Shown here piece after piece: positions 50,979 to 60,244 of a DNA stretch of 64,000 nt (positions are counted from its first letter, which is position 1; each line of letters begins with the position of its first letter). A program made the translations under genes and the position numbers. A model generated the notes under the pieces. That model was not told the DNA's origin and ran no database searches. It worked only from the letters and a program-made list of their open reading frames with translations. This DNA is from Bacillota bacterium (GTDB lineage: Bacteria > Bacillota > Clostridia > Oscillospirales > Acutalibacteraceae), in assembly GCA_023458755.1 (NCBI GenBank), contig JAEWYE010000019.1, positions 62,001-126,000 of the forward strand. Direction: 5' to 3'.

Positions 50979-51852
50979 ATTGAATTTTGAAAAGCTTACC
51001 GCCTTGCTCAAAAAAGAATCGATATCCATTGGCGAATATACGCTGTGTGTTGAAATGGAAGAAAGCGGTATGAACCGTGAACAGGCTTTCGACAAGATGA
51101 AAGCTATGCTGACCGTCATGCGGGAAGCGGCGAAAAAGGCAGCCGACAGCCCTTTAAAATCCATTAGTGGCTTAACCGGAGGAGATGCTTACCGTTTTCA
51201 TGAATATGTGCGGCATGGAAAGTCCATTTGCGGCTCTGTCATTGCCAATGCCATGACGATGGCACTTTCCTGCTCTGAGGTAAACGCCTCCATGCAGCGA
51301 ATTGTAGCGTGCCCCACGGCAGGCTCCTGCGGTATCGTGCCTGCCGCTGTATTGTCTGCCGCAAAGGAATATCAGAAAAGCGAAGAAGATATCATCATGG
51401 CGCTTTTTACCGCGTCCGGCGTGGGTATTGTGATCGGTTCACGGGCAACGCTTGCCGGTTCAGAAGGTGGGTGTCAGGCTGAATGCGGTGCCGCCGCTTC
51501 CATGGCGGCTGCGGCTGTAACCGAAATGCTGGGCGGTTCACCGGAACAGGCATTTCACGCGGCGGCAATGGCACTCAAAAATGTAATGGGACTGGTGTGC
51601 GACCCGGTAGCCGGTTTAGTTGAAATTCCATGTATCAAGCGCAACGCTTCCGGTGCCTGCAACGCAATTATCTGTGCGGATCTCGCATTAGCCGGAGTAC
51701 CCAGCTATATACCGTTTGATGATGTGGTGGGGGCGATGTATGAGGTGGGAAAAGCAATCTCACCAAAATTGCGGGAGACATCGTTAGGCGGTCTGGCGGC
51801 AACGCCGACCGGGGAAAAATTGAAGCAGCGGGTTTATGCAAAATCTCACTAA
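50971..51852 (+). CDS. sdaAA: L-serine dehydratase, alpha subunit
   Basis: The 293-residue subunit holds the iron-sulfur cluster: VACPTAGSCGIVPA, GCQAECGAA and CDPVAGLVEIPC carry the conserved cysteines. The two-gene sdaAB-sdaAA arrangement is the Firmicute type. ATG 50971 follows GGGGGAAGG; the longer frame from 50908 runs inside the beta gene. A terminator hairpin follows. Confidence 0.95.
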   Translation: MFELNFEKLTALLKKESISIGEYTLCVEMEESGMNREQAFDKMKAMLTVMREAAKKAADSPLKSISGLTGGDAYRFHEYVRHGKSICGSVIANAMTMALSCSEVNASMQRIVACPTAGSCGIVPAAVLSAAKEYQKSEEDIIMALFTASGVGIVIGSRATLAGSEGGCQAECGAAASMAAAAVTEMLGGSPEQAFHAAAMALKNVMGLVCDPVAGLVEIPCIKRNASGACNAIICADLALAGVPSYIPFDDVVGAMYEVGKAISPKLRETSLGGLAATPTGEKLKQRVYAKSH

Positions 51853-51861
51853 TTCAATAAA

Positions 51862-51901
51862 AAACTGCCTGTCCGGTTACTTTCAGCCGGACAGGCAGTT
51901 T
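51862..51901. terminator. Bidirectional terminator
   Basis: AAACTGCCTGTCCGG (51862-51876) pairs perfectly with CCGGACAGGCAGTTT (51887-51901) between the convergent sdaAA and secreted lysozyme genes. The minus strand has a T5 run after it, so it serves that gene best. Confidence 0.88.
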
Positions 51902-51914
51902 GACTTTAAAATGA

Positions 51915-54683
51915 TTATTGCTCGTATTGCGCCAAATCAGACGGATAATCGTAATGGTAGGTGTTGTGCTTATAATTTGCGTTGCCCGGTGTTGCTTCCG
52001 CGTAGTTACCGAACGAAAATACTTTCGCCTCGGCTAAACGTCTGTATAAAAGACCGACAACCGGTTTTCCGCCTGCATTGTGCCACAATAACAACTCGTC
52101 GCCAAACTGTGTGGCATCTACATAATTCAAGTCGCAAACCGCGCTGACGGAGGATGCAAAGCGCACATAGGAACCGGATACCCATCCTTCTTTACCGTTT
52201 GTCAGCTTTACTTGATACCAGCTTGATTTAGTGGTTGAATTAAACTGGGTTTGGATCACCGTCAAGGATTCCCCTTGGCTTACTGTGGAGACAATCAAAG
52301 CGGTTGAGCTTGCGGAAGAACGTACATTCAAACTGGCTGTCGTTGTTGCCGGTAATCCGCTGCCGATTGTGGGGGGAACTACACCGTTGAGCATAATGGT
52401 TTTCAGATCAAACTGGCTGGTTCCGTTCCAGTGCCCAGCACCGATATTGTAGGAGAAACTGACCATTGCGTCGAATTGGTTTTGATTTGTTTTTACTTTA
52501 TTGTTAAGGATAAATTTGTTGACTTCCGTTGTATAAGAACGCTCGTTGATGGTATTGCGCAAAAGCGCCATGGCTTCTCTTTGTGTAAGATTGTTATAGA
52601 ATGTATCACCCTCATAAATTACATGCCCATAGCCGAGGGTGGGAATGTTATAAGCCAGTGTGTCCGGATATACAGCGGCACTGTAACCTTCATATTTGCT
52701 GATGATATCCACCATCTGGTCGCTTGCACGGCGCTGTTCCACAGAAGAAGTGGTAAAGTCTTGGGTGGAAGAAATGAATGCGGTGGTAACGGCTCCGGCG
52801 CTGCTCATGACTCCGCCCTTTGAAGAATAAGCGGTTACATTATAAACGCCTGCTTTCGGGAACGTGGTCGTTGCTTTCCAAACTCTGGTTACGTTATCCG
52901 GCAGACCGGTGTTATGGGAAGTTTCGGTTGTATAAGTGGTTGCGTTAATCGTTTTTGTACTGCCGTCATTCATGTTTACCACAAACCGCACGGAATTTCT
53001 TGCTGCGTCAGTAATTGCGGTCAGCTCCACATTGGAGTTGACTGCCGCAATGTTCGGGGATGTATAGGCTGCTTTTACCGGTTCCGCCTGCGCTACCGTA
53101 ACCTTGCAGGTCGCTGTTTTTCCGCCGGAACTTGCGGTAATGGTAGCCGTACCGGGCGCAGCCGCGTAAATGTAACCGTTCGAAACGGTAGCAATGGCAG
53201 CGTTGCTGGTACTCCAAGTAACATCCGCGTCAGACGGGGTGGTAGCCGCGGTTATGTAAAACGTCTTGCCGGCCGGAATTGTTCCCGAGGAATCCGAAAG
53301 GGTAAGCTTGGTTGTAGAATCTTCTTTAATAAATGCGATATAATCTGTACACAGATAGCCGACTTTACCGCTCGGTGTCTGCACTTTTGTCCAATTCGGA
53401 TTGCTGGTGTCAAGTACTTTTACAACGACACCGGTCGCTACGGTAAAGTAAATGGAATAATTGGTGCTTGGTCCGGATCTTAAATTGACGCCGGTCGTGG
53501 TTTTTGCACTGGTAACGGTCGAAACAGGTGTCGTTGAAGGTGGAGTAGGGGTCGAAGGAGGTGTGGAAGGAGATGAGGAGGCCGGCGTGTCGCCAAAGTA
53601 GCTGGTTGCTCTTCCTGATGTGCCATGCTGTTTTACACCGGCAGTAACCGTAACCTGCATCGAAACGGATGCACCATTCACAGTGCTCGTCACCGTGGCA
53701 GGACTGCTGCTAGCTTTTATACCGGTAATCTTATAATAGATTTCGGTGTTCGTTTGACTTTGTTTCGTTACGGAAACAATGCCGGAATTACTGGAGGAAG
53801 TGGAAACTGCATTCGCGTTCGCACCGTTCACCGTAATTTTAAAGGTATATTGATTGCCGGGCGCCAACGTATAACTGTTGGTATCAATCATAACAGACCC
53901 TTTGGTACTTGCGGGTGCGGTACTGAAATAAGCGGTTGCTCTTGACGAGGTACCGTGTTTTTTAACACCGGCGGTAACCATAACCTGCATCGAAACGGCC
54001 GCACCGTTTACAGTACTGGTTACCGTAACAGGGCTGCTGCTTGCTTTTATTCCGGTAATCTTATAATAGATTTCAGTGTTCGTTTGACTTTGTTTCGCTA
54101 CGGAAACAATACTGGAATTACTGGAGGAAGTAGTAACTGCGTTTGCATCCGCACCCGTCACCGTGATCTTAAAGGTATATTGATTCCCGGGCGCCAATGT
54201 ATAACTGCTGGTATCAATCATAACAGAGCCTTTGGTACTTGCGGGCGCAGTACTGAAATAAGCGGTTGCTCTTGACGAGGTACCGTGCTTTTTAACACCG
54301 GCGGTAACGGTAACCTTCATTGAAACACTCGCGCCGTTCACAGTGCTGGTTACCGTAACAGGGCTGCTGCTCGCTTTTATGCCGGTAATTTTATAATAGA
54401 TTTCGATTGCATTATTTACGGTCTTTTGGCTTGATTGCGCCACAGATACAACACCGGAATTACTGGATGAAGTGGAAACCGCGCTTGCGTTTGCACCGGT
54501 CAGCGTAATTTTAAAGGTGTATTGATTACCGGGCGCCAACGTATATGTACTGGTGTCGATCATGATGGAGCCTTGCGTATTGGTGGCAATTGCAAGCATG
54601 TTCGGAATCTGCGTAATGATAACAGCAATGATGCATACGACAGATAATACCCGAAAAACTATTCGTTTGTTAAAATTTTTCAT
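51915..54683 (-). CDS. Secreted modular lysozyme (GH24) with triple repeat, SH3b and Big2 domains
   Basis: The 922-residue protein has a signal peptide (about 1-34), three near-identical 110-residue modules (about 38-149, 152-259, 262-369; each has YTLAPGNQYTFKIT and ITGIKASSSP), a Pro/Ser/Thr linker (369-390), and an SH3b domain (about 397-450, VNLRSGPSTNYS). A Big2 domain follows (about 455-530), then a unique domain, and a GH24 lysozyme domain (KYEGYSAAVYPD, TLGYGHV; Glu, Asp and Thr kept). A second SH3b (NVRSSASS) and a short C-terminal domain close the protein. It should bind and hydrolyse cell wall outside the cell. Confidence 0.9.
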   Translation of the reverse strand: MKNFNKRIVFRVLSVVCIIAVIITQIPNMLAIATNTQGSIMIDTSTYTLAPGNQYTFKITLTGANASAVSTSSSNSGVVSVAQSSQKTVNNAIEIYYKITGIKASSSPVTVTSTVNGASVSMKVTVTAGVKKHGTSSRATAYFSTAPASTKGSVMIDTSSYTLAPGNQYTFKITVTGADANAVTTSSSNSSIVSVAKQSQTNTEIYYKITGIKASSSPVTVTSTVNGAAVSMQVMVTAGVKKHGTSSRATAYFSTAPASTKGSVMIDTNSYTLAPGNQYTFKITVNGANANAVSTSSSNSGIVSVTKQSQTNTEIYYKITGIKASSSPATVTSTVNGASVSMQVTVTAGVKQHGTSGRATSYFGDTPASSSPSTPPSTPTPPSTTPVSTVTSAKTTTGVNLRSGPSTNYSIYFTVATGVVVKVLDTSNPNWTKVQTPSGKVGYLCTDYIAFIKEDSTTKLTLSDSSGTIPAGKTFYITAATTPSDADVTWSTSNAAIATVSNGYIYAAAPGTATITASSGGKTATCKVTVAQAEPVKAAYTSPNIAAVNSNVELTAITDAARNSVRFVVNMNDGSTKTINATTYTTETSHNTGLPDNVTRVWKATTTFPKAGVYNVTAYSSKGGVMSSAGAVTTAFISSTQDFTTSSVEQRRASDQMVDIISKYEGYSAAVYPDTLAYNIPTLGYGHVIYEGDTFYNNLTQREAMALLRNTINERSYTTEVNKFILNNKVKTNQNQFDAMVSFSYNIGAGHWNGTSQFDLKTIMLNGVVPPTIGSGLPATTTASLNVRSSASSTALIVSTVSQGESLTVIQTQFNSTTKSSWYQVKLTNGKEGWVSGSYVRFASSVSAVCDLNYVDATQFGDELLLWHNAGGKPVVGLLYRRLAEAKVFSFGNYAEATPGNANYKHNTYHYDYPSDLAQYEQ
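53577..54572 (-). repeat. Three tandem in-gene repeats (~330 bp)
   Basis: The DNA encoding modules 1-3 of the secreted lysozyme repeats with a 330-342 base period. Modules 2 and 3 are most alike; module 1 has a short insertion (VAQSSQKTVNNAIEI versus KQSQTNTEI). High similarity suggests recent duplication or gene conversion. Confidence 0.88.
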
Positions 54684-54865
54684 ATTCGTTCACCCCAATT
54701 ATAAAATACTTGTCCAATATACTCAATTTATTTCATTATATCTTAACCTTTTATGTTATGCAAGAAGAATTGCCAAAAAAGATAGTATTTTTTACAAGAA
54801 AACAGCCGAAAAATCCAGCATTTAAAAGAATTTTCCGGCTTTGTTCATATGGAGAGTTAAAAGAG

Positions 54866-55078
54866 CTAATCCATTACTTGAAAATTATGGGACTTTACAT
54901 TTGGAATTATTTTAACCAGCAGCGGCTTAAACGTATAATTATGCGTACTGGGTGAAGACTGTTCGGTGCCTGCATTTTTGCAAAGTACTGTGGAATTATT
55001 TATACGGACGGCCGAATATGTTGTTAATAGAATGATGAATGCCAAAAAAATTGGCAGAACTCTTCTTGCTTGTTTCAT
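54866..55078 (-). CDS. Possible small secreted peptide
   Basis: The 70-residue frame has a signal-peptide-like start (KQARRVLPIFLAFIILLTTY), one later Cys, and a tail ending NFQVMD. AAAAGGG lies ten bases before the start. It sits in an otherwise empty 620-base gap (54684-55304), which is AT-rich and has no other recognisable element. No family is known; chance occurrence is possible. Confidence 0.4.
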   Translation of the reverse strand: MKQARRVLPIFLAFIILLTTYSAVRINNSTVLCKNAGTEQSSPSTHNYTFKPLLVKIIPNVKSHNFQVMD

Positions 55079-55304
55079 TTTATACGCACCCTTTTACAGC
55101 TTCAAACTTACTTTTTTGAGCAAAGCTGTCCACAAATTACCCAAGATTCGATATGTATTCGGCGTTTGTATTGCGCAGTATTATTATGTTCGGAAACAAG
55201 ACAATTTATTTATAAAAAAGGGATGGACTTTCGCTTCTTGACTGCATTCAAAAATTGCGTTAGAATAAATGAATTCAATTGATGGAAGAAAGGGGCGGAA
55301 TTCA

Positions 55305-55805
55305 ATGTCTTTGTTGTCCGGCGCGGTCGTTTCGGATATGATTGCATATAATACGGGAGACGCCCGCCGTATTTCTCACGCACTGAAAGTGTATTCTTTT
55401 GCAAAGACGATCGGGGAACTTGAAAATCTGGATTCGCAGGCACAGCAGACATTGGAACTTGCTGCGATTCTGCATGATATCGGAATTCACGCCAGCGAGG
55501 AAAAATACCATTCGAGTGCGGGAAACTATCAGGAACTGGAAGGCCCGCCGATTGCTCGGGAGCTTCTTAAAAAACAGGAGCTTTCCCCGCATATGCTGGA
55601 ACGCGTCTGCTTTTTAATCGGTCATCACCACACCTATCAAGCGGTCGACGGAATCGATTATCAAATCCTGATTGAAGCCGATTTTCTGGTGAATGCTTAT
55701 GAAGACAGCATGTCGCCCAAGCAAATTGCTTCCGTTCGCGAAAAGGTGTTTCAAACAAAAACAGGCATACAGTTTTTAAACGCCATGTATCCGTCCAATC
55801 TTTAG
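55305..55805 (+). CDS. HD-domain hydrolase
   Basis: The 166-residue protein has an HD phosphohydrolase domain: RISHALKVYSFAKTIG, LAAILHDIGIHASEEK (HD pair), IGHHHTY and a late EADFLVNAYED. Many such proteins hydrolyse nucleotides or phosphate esters; the substrate is unknown. ATG 55305 follows AAAGGGGCGG; the frame from 55269 has no such site. It precedes the nucleoside salvage genes, possibly as a partner. Confidence 0.88.
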   Translation: MSLLSGAVVSDMIAYNTGDARRISHALKVYSFAKTIGELENLDSQAQQTLELAAILHDIGIHASEEKYHSSAGNYQELEGPPIARELLKKQELSPHMLERVCFLIGHHHTYQAVDGIDYQILIEADFLVNAYEDSMSPKQIASVREKVFQTKTGIQFLNAMYPSNL

Positions 55806-55991
55806 ATTGCTGCGTTTGGCAGAATGGTCGAACTTCCGAATAAAATCTTCACCATTCGTCCAAAATTTAAAATAAAAGCTTCTTTTACGGGCTATAATGA
55901 ATAAGTACATAGCAAATCTGTACCGTTTGTGCTGCTCTGTAAATCAGTCAGGCGTTTTTTTGCTAAAGCATAAGGAAGGGTGGTCAAGCCT

Positions 55992-56705
55992 ATGGCAAAT
56001 ACTCCGACTCCCCACAACGAGGCAAAATCCGGCGATATCGCGAAAACTGTATTGATGCCCGGTGACCCGCTTCGGGCAAAATTTATTGCGGACACGTACC
56101 TGACAGACGTTGTCTGTTTTAATACCGTGCGCAATATGCTCGGCTACACGGGGAATTATCACGGAAAACGCGTTTCTGTGATGGGCGGCGGAATGGGAAT
56201 GCCGTCTGTTGGAATTTACACCTACGAACTTTTTCATTTTTATGATGTCGAAAGCATTATTCGTATCGGTTCGGCGGGCGGAATTGCGGACAATGTACAT
56301 GTTCGTGATGTTGTCATCGGGCTTGGTGCCTGCACCGACTCAAATTACGGCGCGCAGTTCGGGCTGCCGGGAACGTTTGCTCCGGTTGCCAGTTATGACC
56401 TGCTTAGGCGCGCGGTAGAAGCAGCGGAAGAGAAGAATATCAAAACTGTGGTCGGTAATGTTCTTTCATCCGATGTCTTTTACAGTGACGACGAAAGCGC
56501 GCTTGCGTCGTGGAAAAAGATGGGCGTTTTAGCTGTTGAGATGGAGTCTGCCGCTCTGTATATGAATGCGGCAAGAGCAGGTAAAAAAGCACTTTGCCTG
56601 CTTACGGTTTCCGACTGCCCGTTTACGGGAGAATCTTTGTCTTCACAGGATCGGCAAACCAGTTTTACGCAGATGATGGAAATCGCACTTGCGCTTGCGG
56701 AATAA
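55992..56705 (+). CDS. deoD: Purine-nucleoside phosphorylase (DeoD type)
   Basis: DeoD cleaves purine (deoxy)nucleosides with phosphate. The 237-residue protein has VLMPGDPLRAKFIADT (phosphate and ribose binding), GGGMGMPSVGIYTYEL, IRIGSAGG, EMESAALY and TVSDCPFTGE with the catalytic Asp. ATG 55992 is chosen; GTG 55980 lies directly after AAGGAAGGG, too close. It is first of deoD-deoC-cdd-pdp. Confidence 0.95.
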   Translation: MANTPTPHNEAKSGDIAKTVLMPGDPLRAKFIADTYLTDVVCFNTVRNMLGYTGNYHGKRVSVMGGGMGMPSVGIYTYELFHFYDVESIIRIGSAGGIADNVHVRDVVIGLGACTDSNYGAQFGLPGTFAPVASYDLLRRAVEAAEEKNIKTVVGNVLSSDVFYSDDESALASWKKMGVLAVEMESAALYMNAARAGKKALCLLTVSDCPFTGESLSSQDRQTSFTQMMEIALALAE

Positions 56706-56802
56706 GCTGCTTCGCTATGTATTTAACAGCCTTGCAGCGTGGGTGAACAAGGAAAGAGCTGCGCCTAATAGGCTATAAAATTATCTTACAAAGAGAGTAC
56801 TT

Positions 56803-57468
56803 ATGAACAATCAAGAAATTTTAAGCAAAGTAGACCATACACTTCTCACCCAGACTGCAACATGGGAAGAAATCCGACAGATTTGTGACGATGGGGTAAA
56901 ATATGCCACCGCCTCGGTTTGTATTCCTGCTTCTTACGTAAAACGGGCAAAGGAATATGTGAACGGCGGTGTGCTGATTTGCACCGTTATCGGTTTTCCG
57001 AACGGTTATTCTACGACCGCTTCCAAGGTCTTTGAGGCACAGGATGCCATCCGCAACGGGGTCGATGAAGTGGACATGGTGGTGAATCTGGGGTATATCA
57101 AAGACAGCCGGTTCGATTTGCAGCTGGACGAAATTAAGCAAATTAAAGCGGTGTGTGGCGATAAGATTCTAAAGGTCATTATTGAAGCCTGTCTGCTCAC
57201 GGAACAGGAAAAAATAAAGATGTGTGAGGTCGTCACAAATTCCGGAGCGGATTTTATTAAGACGTCCACTGGATTTTCTGCTGCGGGCGCAACGTTTGAG
57301 GATGTCGCACTGTTTGCCAGCCATGTCGGCAAACATGTCCGAATCAAGGCCGCCGGCGGTATTAAAACAATGGCAGATGCCGAAAAATTCATTTCCTTAG
57401 GTGCTTCCAGGTTGGGTACCAGCCGAATTATCAAATTGATTAAGAACGAAGAAGCACATGGTTATTAA
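56803..57468 (+). CDS. deoC: Deoxyribose-phosphate aldolase
   Basis: DeoC splits deoxyribose 5-phosphate to acetaldehyde and glyceraldehyde 3-phosphate. The 221-residue TIM barrel has KVDHTLL, CTVIGFPNGY, EVDMVVNLGYIKD, LKVIIEACLL (with the Lys Schiff base site nearby) and FIKTSTGF with the catalytic Lys. ATG 56803 follows AAAGAGAG. It takes the sugar product of the neighbouring phosphorylases. Confidence 0.95.
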   Translation: MNNQEILSKVDHTLLTQTATWEEIRQICDDGVKYATASVCIPASYVKRAKEYVNGGVLICTVIGFPNGYSTTASKVFEAQDAIRNGVDEVDMVVNLGYIKDSRFDLQLDEIKQIKAVCGDKILKVIIEACLLTEQEKIKMCEVVTNSGADFIKTSTGFSAAGATFEDVALFASHVGKHVRIKAAGGIKTMADAEKFISLGASRLGTSRIIKLIKNEEAHGY

Positions 57469-57544
57469 CGAATCTACACGATATTTTATAAGTTGGCTTT
57501 TGCCTGACTCAGTTTGACATATATTGCTAAAGGAGAACGAAATA

Positions 57545-57973
57545 ATGATGAACACAACCGTTGATACAAAAGAATTGGTACGTACTGCCCTTACCGCCAG
57601 AGCACTTGCTTACAGCCCTTACTCCCACTTCAGCGTAGGTGCCGCGCTTTTAACGGAATCCGGCAAGGTTTACACCGGCTGCAATGTGGAATGCGCGTCC
57701 TACTCCGCTTCCAACTGTGCCGAACGCACTGCCTTTTTTAAAGCGGTCAGCAACGGGGAACGCAGATTTACCGCAATCGCGATTGTCGGCGGAAAGGCCG
57801 GTGCACCGGTTACCTCTATTTGTCCTCCGTGCGGCATTTGCAGGCAGGTCATGATGGAATTCTGCGATCCGGCAACATTTCAGGTGATTCTTGCAAGCGG
57901 CAATGAAACATGGAAAATCTGCACGCTGGAGGAACTCTTGCCCATTGGATTCGGCCCGAAAAATCTCAAATAG
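57545..57973 (+). CDS. cdd: Cytidine deaminase
   Basis: Cdd deaminates (deoxy)cytidine to (deoxy)uridine for the phosphorylase that follows. The 142-residue protein has YSHFSVGAALL, the zinc motif NCAERTAFF with catalytic Glu, and PPCGICRQVM with the other two Cys ligands. Two adjacent ATGs are usable (57545, 57548); AAAGGAG is nine bases before the first. It lies 13 bases before pdp. Confidence 0.95.
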   Translation: MMNTTVDTKELVRTALTARALAYSPYSHFSVGAALLTESGKVYTGCNVECASYSASNCAERTAFFKAVSNGERRFTAIAIVGGKAGAPVTSICPPCGICRQVMMEFCDPATFQVILASGNETWKICTLEELLPIGFGPKNLK

Positions 57974-57986
57974 GAGAATCAGACAG

Positions 57987-59312
57987 ATGAGAATGTATGA
58001 TATTATCACCAGAAAACGGAACGGCGGTATTCTCTCTAAACAGGAGATTGAATATTTTATTCAAGGCTATGTGAACGGTGAGATTCCCGATTATCAAGTT
58101 TCCGCGCTGATGATGGCCATCTATTTTCAGGGCATGACGGAGGAAGAAACCGCCGTCCTGACCTTATGCATGGCGAATTCCGGCGAAACGGTAGATTTAT
58201 CATCCATTCCGGGTGTGAAAGTAGACAAACACAGCACCGGTGGGGTCGGTGACAAAACCACGCTGATTATTGCGCCGATTGTTGCTTCTTTGGGTGTGCG
58301 CGTCGCCAAAATGAGCGGCCGGGGTTTGGGGCATACCGGCGGAACCGTCGATAAGATGGAGGCAATCCCGGGTATGCGCACTTCTCTTGATCGCGAAGAA
58401 TTTTTCGATATTGTAAGAAAAGTCGGAGTCAGTGTAATCGGACAATCCGGAAACCTAGTGCCCGCCGATAAAAAGCTGTATGCGCTCCGCGACGTTACCG
58501 GAACGGTAGAGAGCATTCCGCTGATTGCTTCCAGTATTATGAGTAAAAAAATAGCTGCCGGTTCCGACTGCATCCTGCTGGACGTAAAAACCGGAAGCGG
58601 CGCCTTTATGAAAACCATGGAAGATTCGGTTAAGCTTGCACAGGCAATGGTGGCAATCGGTGAAAATGTTGGGCGCAAAACAATCGCTCTCATTACCGAT
58701 ATGGACCGTCCCCTCGGCATGGCAATCGGCAATGCGCTTGAAATCACAGAAGTCTGCCAAACTCTGAAAGGAAAAGGCCCTGCCGATTTAACGCACATCT
58801 GCATTGAACTTGCCGCTAATATGCTTTATCTTGCGGGCAAGGGAGAAATGAATACTTGCAGAGCGATGGCGAATGGAGCGATTGCGGACGGCAGCGCGTT
58901 TGCTAAGCTGAAAGAAATGGTTGCGGCGCAGGGCGGCGATATCCGCGTGCTGGAAGATTCCAAAAACTTTGAGCAGACAGACATAAGCTATGATGTTCCT
59001 GCACAGCAGGACGGTTACCTTTCTTCCATGAACACCGAGCAGTGCGGCATTTGTTCTGTGGTGCTGGGTGCGGGCAGAGAGAAAAAGGAAGACCTAATTG
59101 ATTTCAGCGCGGGTATCCTGCTCCGTAAAAAAATCGGGGATTACGTGAAAACCGGTGAAACAATTGCCACATTTTATTCCTCTTCAATCGAAAAGTGTGT
59201 GGAAGCTGAAAAACGATTCCGTCAGGCGGTTGTTATCCATCCACAAAAGCTGGAGGACGTACCGCTCATTCACGCACGAGTAACAAAAGACGGTGTGGAA
59301 CACTTCAGCTAA
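57987..59312 (+). CDS. pdp: Pyrimidine-nucleoside phosphorylase
   Basis: The enzyme cleaves thymidine and uridine with phosphate. The 441-residue protein has RKRNGGILSKQEIEYFI, DKHSTGGVGDKTTLI (phosphate site), KMSGRGLGHTGGTVDKME, and a C-terminal domain with RKKIGDYVKTGE. The length suits the Gram-positive Pdp. ATG 57987 follows AGGAG; the longer frame from 57891 lies within cdd. It ends the salvage operon. Confidence 0.95.
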   Translation: MRMYDIITRKRNGGILSKQEIEYFIQGYVNGEIPDYQVSALMMAIYFQGMTEEETAVLTLCMANSGETVDLSSIPGVKVDKHSTGGVGDKTTLIIAPIVASLGVRVAKMSGRGLGHTGGTVDKMEAIPGMRTSLDREEFFDIVRKVGVSVIGQSGNLVPADKKLYALRDVTGTVESIPLIASSIMSKKIAAGSDCILLDVKTGSGAFMKTMEDSVKLAQAMVAIGENVGRKTIALITDMDRPLGMAIGNALEITEVCQTLKGKGPADLTHICIELAANMLYLAGKGEMNTCRAMANGAIADGSAFAKLKEMVAAQGGDIRVLEDSKNFEQTDISYDVPAQQDGYLSSMNTEQCGICSVVLGAGREKKEDLIDFSAGILLRKKIGDYVKTGETIATFYSSSIEKCVEAEKRFRQAVVIHPQKLEDVPLIHARVTKDGVEHFS

Positions 59313-59317
59313 AAATA

Positions 59318-59446
59318 AAAAAGCCGTCTCAAAAACGGGAGCATTTTCAGTCAACCCTTACAGAATGGACTTTCGCATTGCGGTTCGTTCATCTGTAGGG
59401 GTTGCATATTATGCAACCTACATTTTAAGACAGCTTTTATTTGCGT
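59318..59446 (+). repeat. Long imperfect hairpin after pdp
   Basis: AAAAGCCGTCT (about 59319-59333) and AGACAGCTTTT (59428-59439) form outer arms with one mismatch. Inside, GTCAACCCTTACAGAATG and CATCTGTAGGGGTTGCA are partly complementary, and TTGCATATTATGCAA is a small palindrome. It may act as terminator or be a mobile repeat; no second copy is visible in this window. Confidence 0.5.
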
Positions 59447-59451
59447 AGAAA

Positions 59452-59970
59452 TTATTTCATTTTCTTTGGCTCGTCGTATTCCACACCGAATGTTTCAACG
59501 GTAGCTTTTACGATTTTTTGGTTGTCATACGGTCTGTCGCCGTAATCGCGGCGTACGCTCACAATGCGCTCCGCTTCTTCCATTCCTTCAATTACTTTGC
59601 CGAAGGCGGCATATTCGCCATCCAGGTGCGGCGCGTCATCTACCATAATAAAGAATTGGGAGCCGGCACTGTTTGGGTTGGATGAGCGGGCCATGGAAAG
59701 CACGCCCTTTGTGTGAAGCAAATCATTTTGAAAACCGTTCGATGAAAATTCGCCTTTGATGCTGTAACCCGGGCCTCCCATTCCGGTTCCTTGCGGGTCG
59801 CCGCCCTGAATCATGAAATTCGGAATCACGCGGTGAAAAATAGTTCCGTCATAAAATCCCTTTTTCACCAATGAAATAAAGTTGTTAACCGTGTTCGGCG
59901 CAATTTCAGGGTAAAGTTCAATTTTGATTTTGCCCTCGTCTGTCTCAATGGTAACAATCGGATTGTTCAT
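59452..59970 (-). CDS. Cyclophilin-type peptidyl-prolyl isomerase
   Basis: The 172-residue protein speeds proline isomerisation. It shows the cyclophilin blocks FISLVKKGFYDGTIFHRVIP with the catalytic Arg, FMIQGGDPQGTG, and AGSQFFIMV; the later DGEYAAFGKVIEGM replaces the Trp-containing site with Tyr/Phe. No signal peptide is present, so it is cytosolic. The start at 59970 follows GGAGG; the frame to 60069 adds unlikely sequence. It is convergent with pdp. Confidence 0.95.
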   Translation of the reverse strand: MNNPIVTIETDEGKIKIELYPEIAPNTVNNFISLVKKGFYDGTIFHRVIPNFMIQGGDPQGTGMGGPGYSIKGEFSSNGFQNDLLHTKGVLSMARSSNPNSAGSQFFIMVDDAPHLDGEYAAFGKVIEGMEEAERIVSVRRDYGDRPYDNQKIVKATVETFGVEYDEPKKMK

Positions 59971-60152
59971 TCTGCTGCCTCCTGTTTTTATACGAATGTC
60001 TATTTGACATGTTTCGTATTCTGTGCTGCTATTATTATACTGATTAATTTGCAAATCATCAAGCGACAAAGTAAATTAATCAAGATAATAAATTTTTTTA
60101 TTTTTTCACACAATTGTCACAAAAAGGTATATAATAGGAATTGGTGGTTTAT

Positions 60153-60206
60153 GTTCTTTGTAATATTCTGCATCCTTCACTAACATAGCGGAATATTACA
60201 AAGAAC
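60153..60206 (+). promoter_or_regulatory. 16-bp perfect inverted repeat in a leader
   Basis: GTTCTTTGTAATATTC (60153-60168) and GAATATTACAAAGAAC (60191-60206) pair perfectly over a 22-base loop. It lies after a TATAAT box (60130-60135) and 38 bases before the gene at 60245. It could be an operator or a structured RNA. Confidence 0.6.
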
Positions 60207-60244
60207 GCAGGTTGATAATTTTAATCAGGAAATGAGGTGGCAGC

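Noticed and set aside
53577..54572. CRISPR array
   Set aside because: The regular repeats have a 330-342 base period and encode protein modules in frame; no 25-40 base repeats with unique spacers occur anywhere in the window.
51915..54683. Prophage lysis module
   Set aside because: GH24 and GH25 lysozymes are present, but no capsid, terminase, portal, tail or holin genes occur; the GH24 protein has a signal peptide and cell-wall modules.
54966..55241. 91-residue plus-strand open frame
   Set aside because: No ribosome binding site and it is antisense to the more plausible small secreted frame at 54866-55078.
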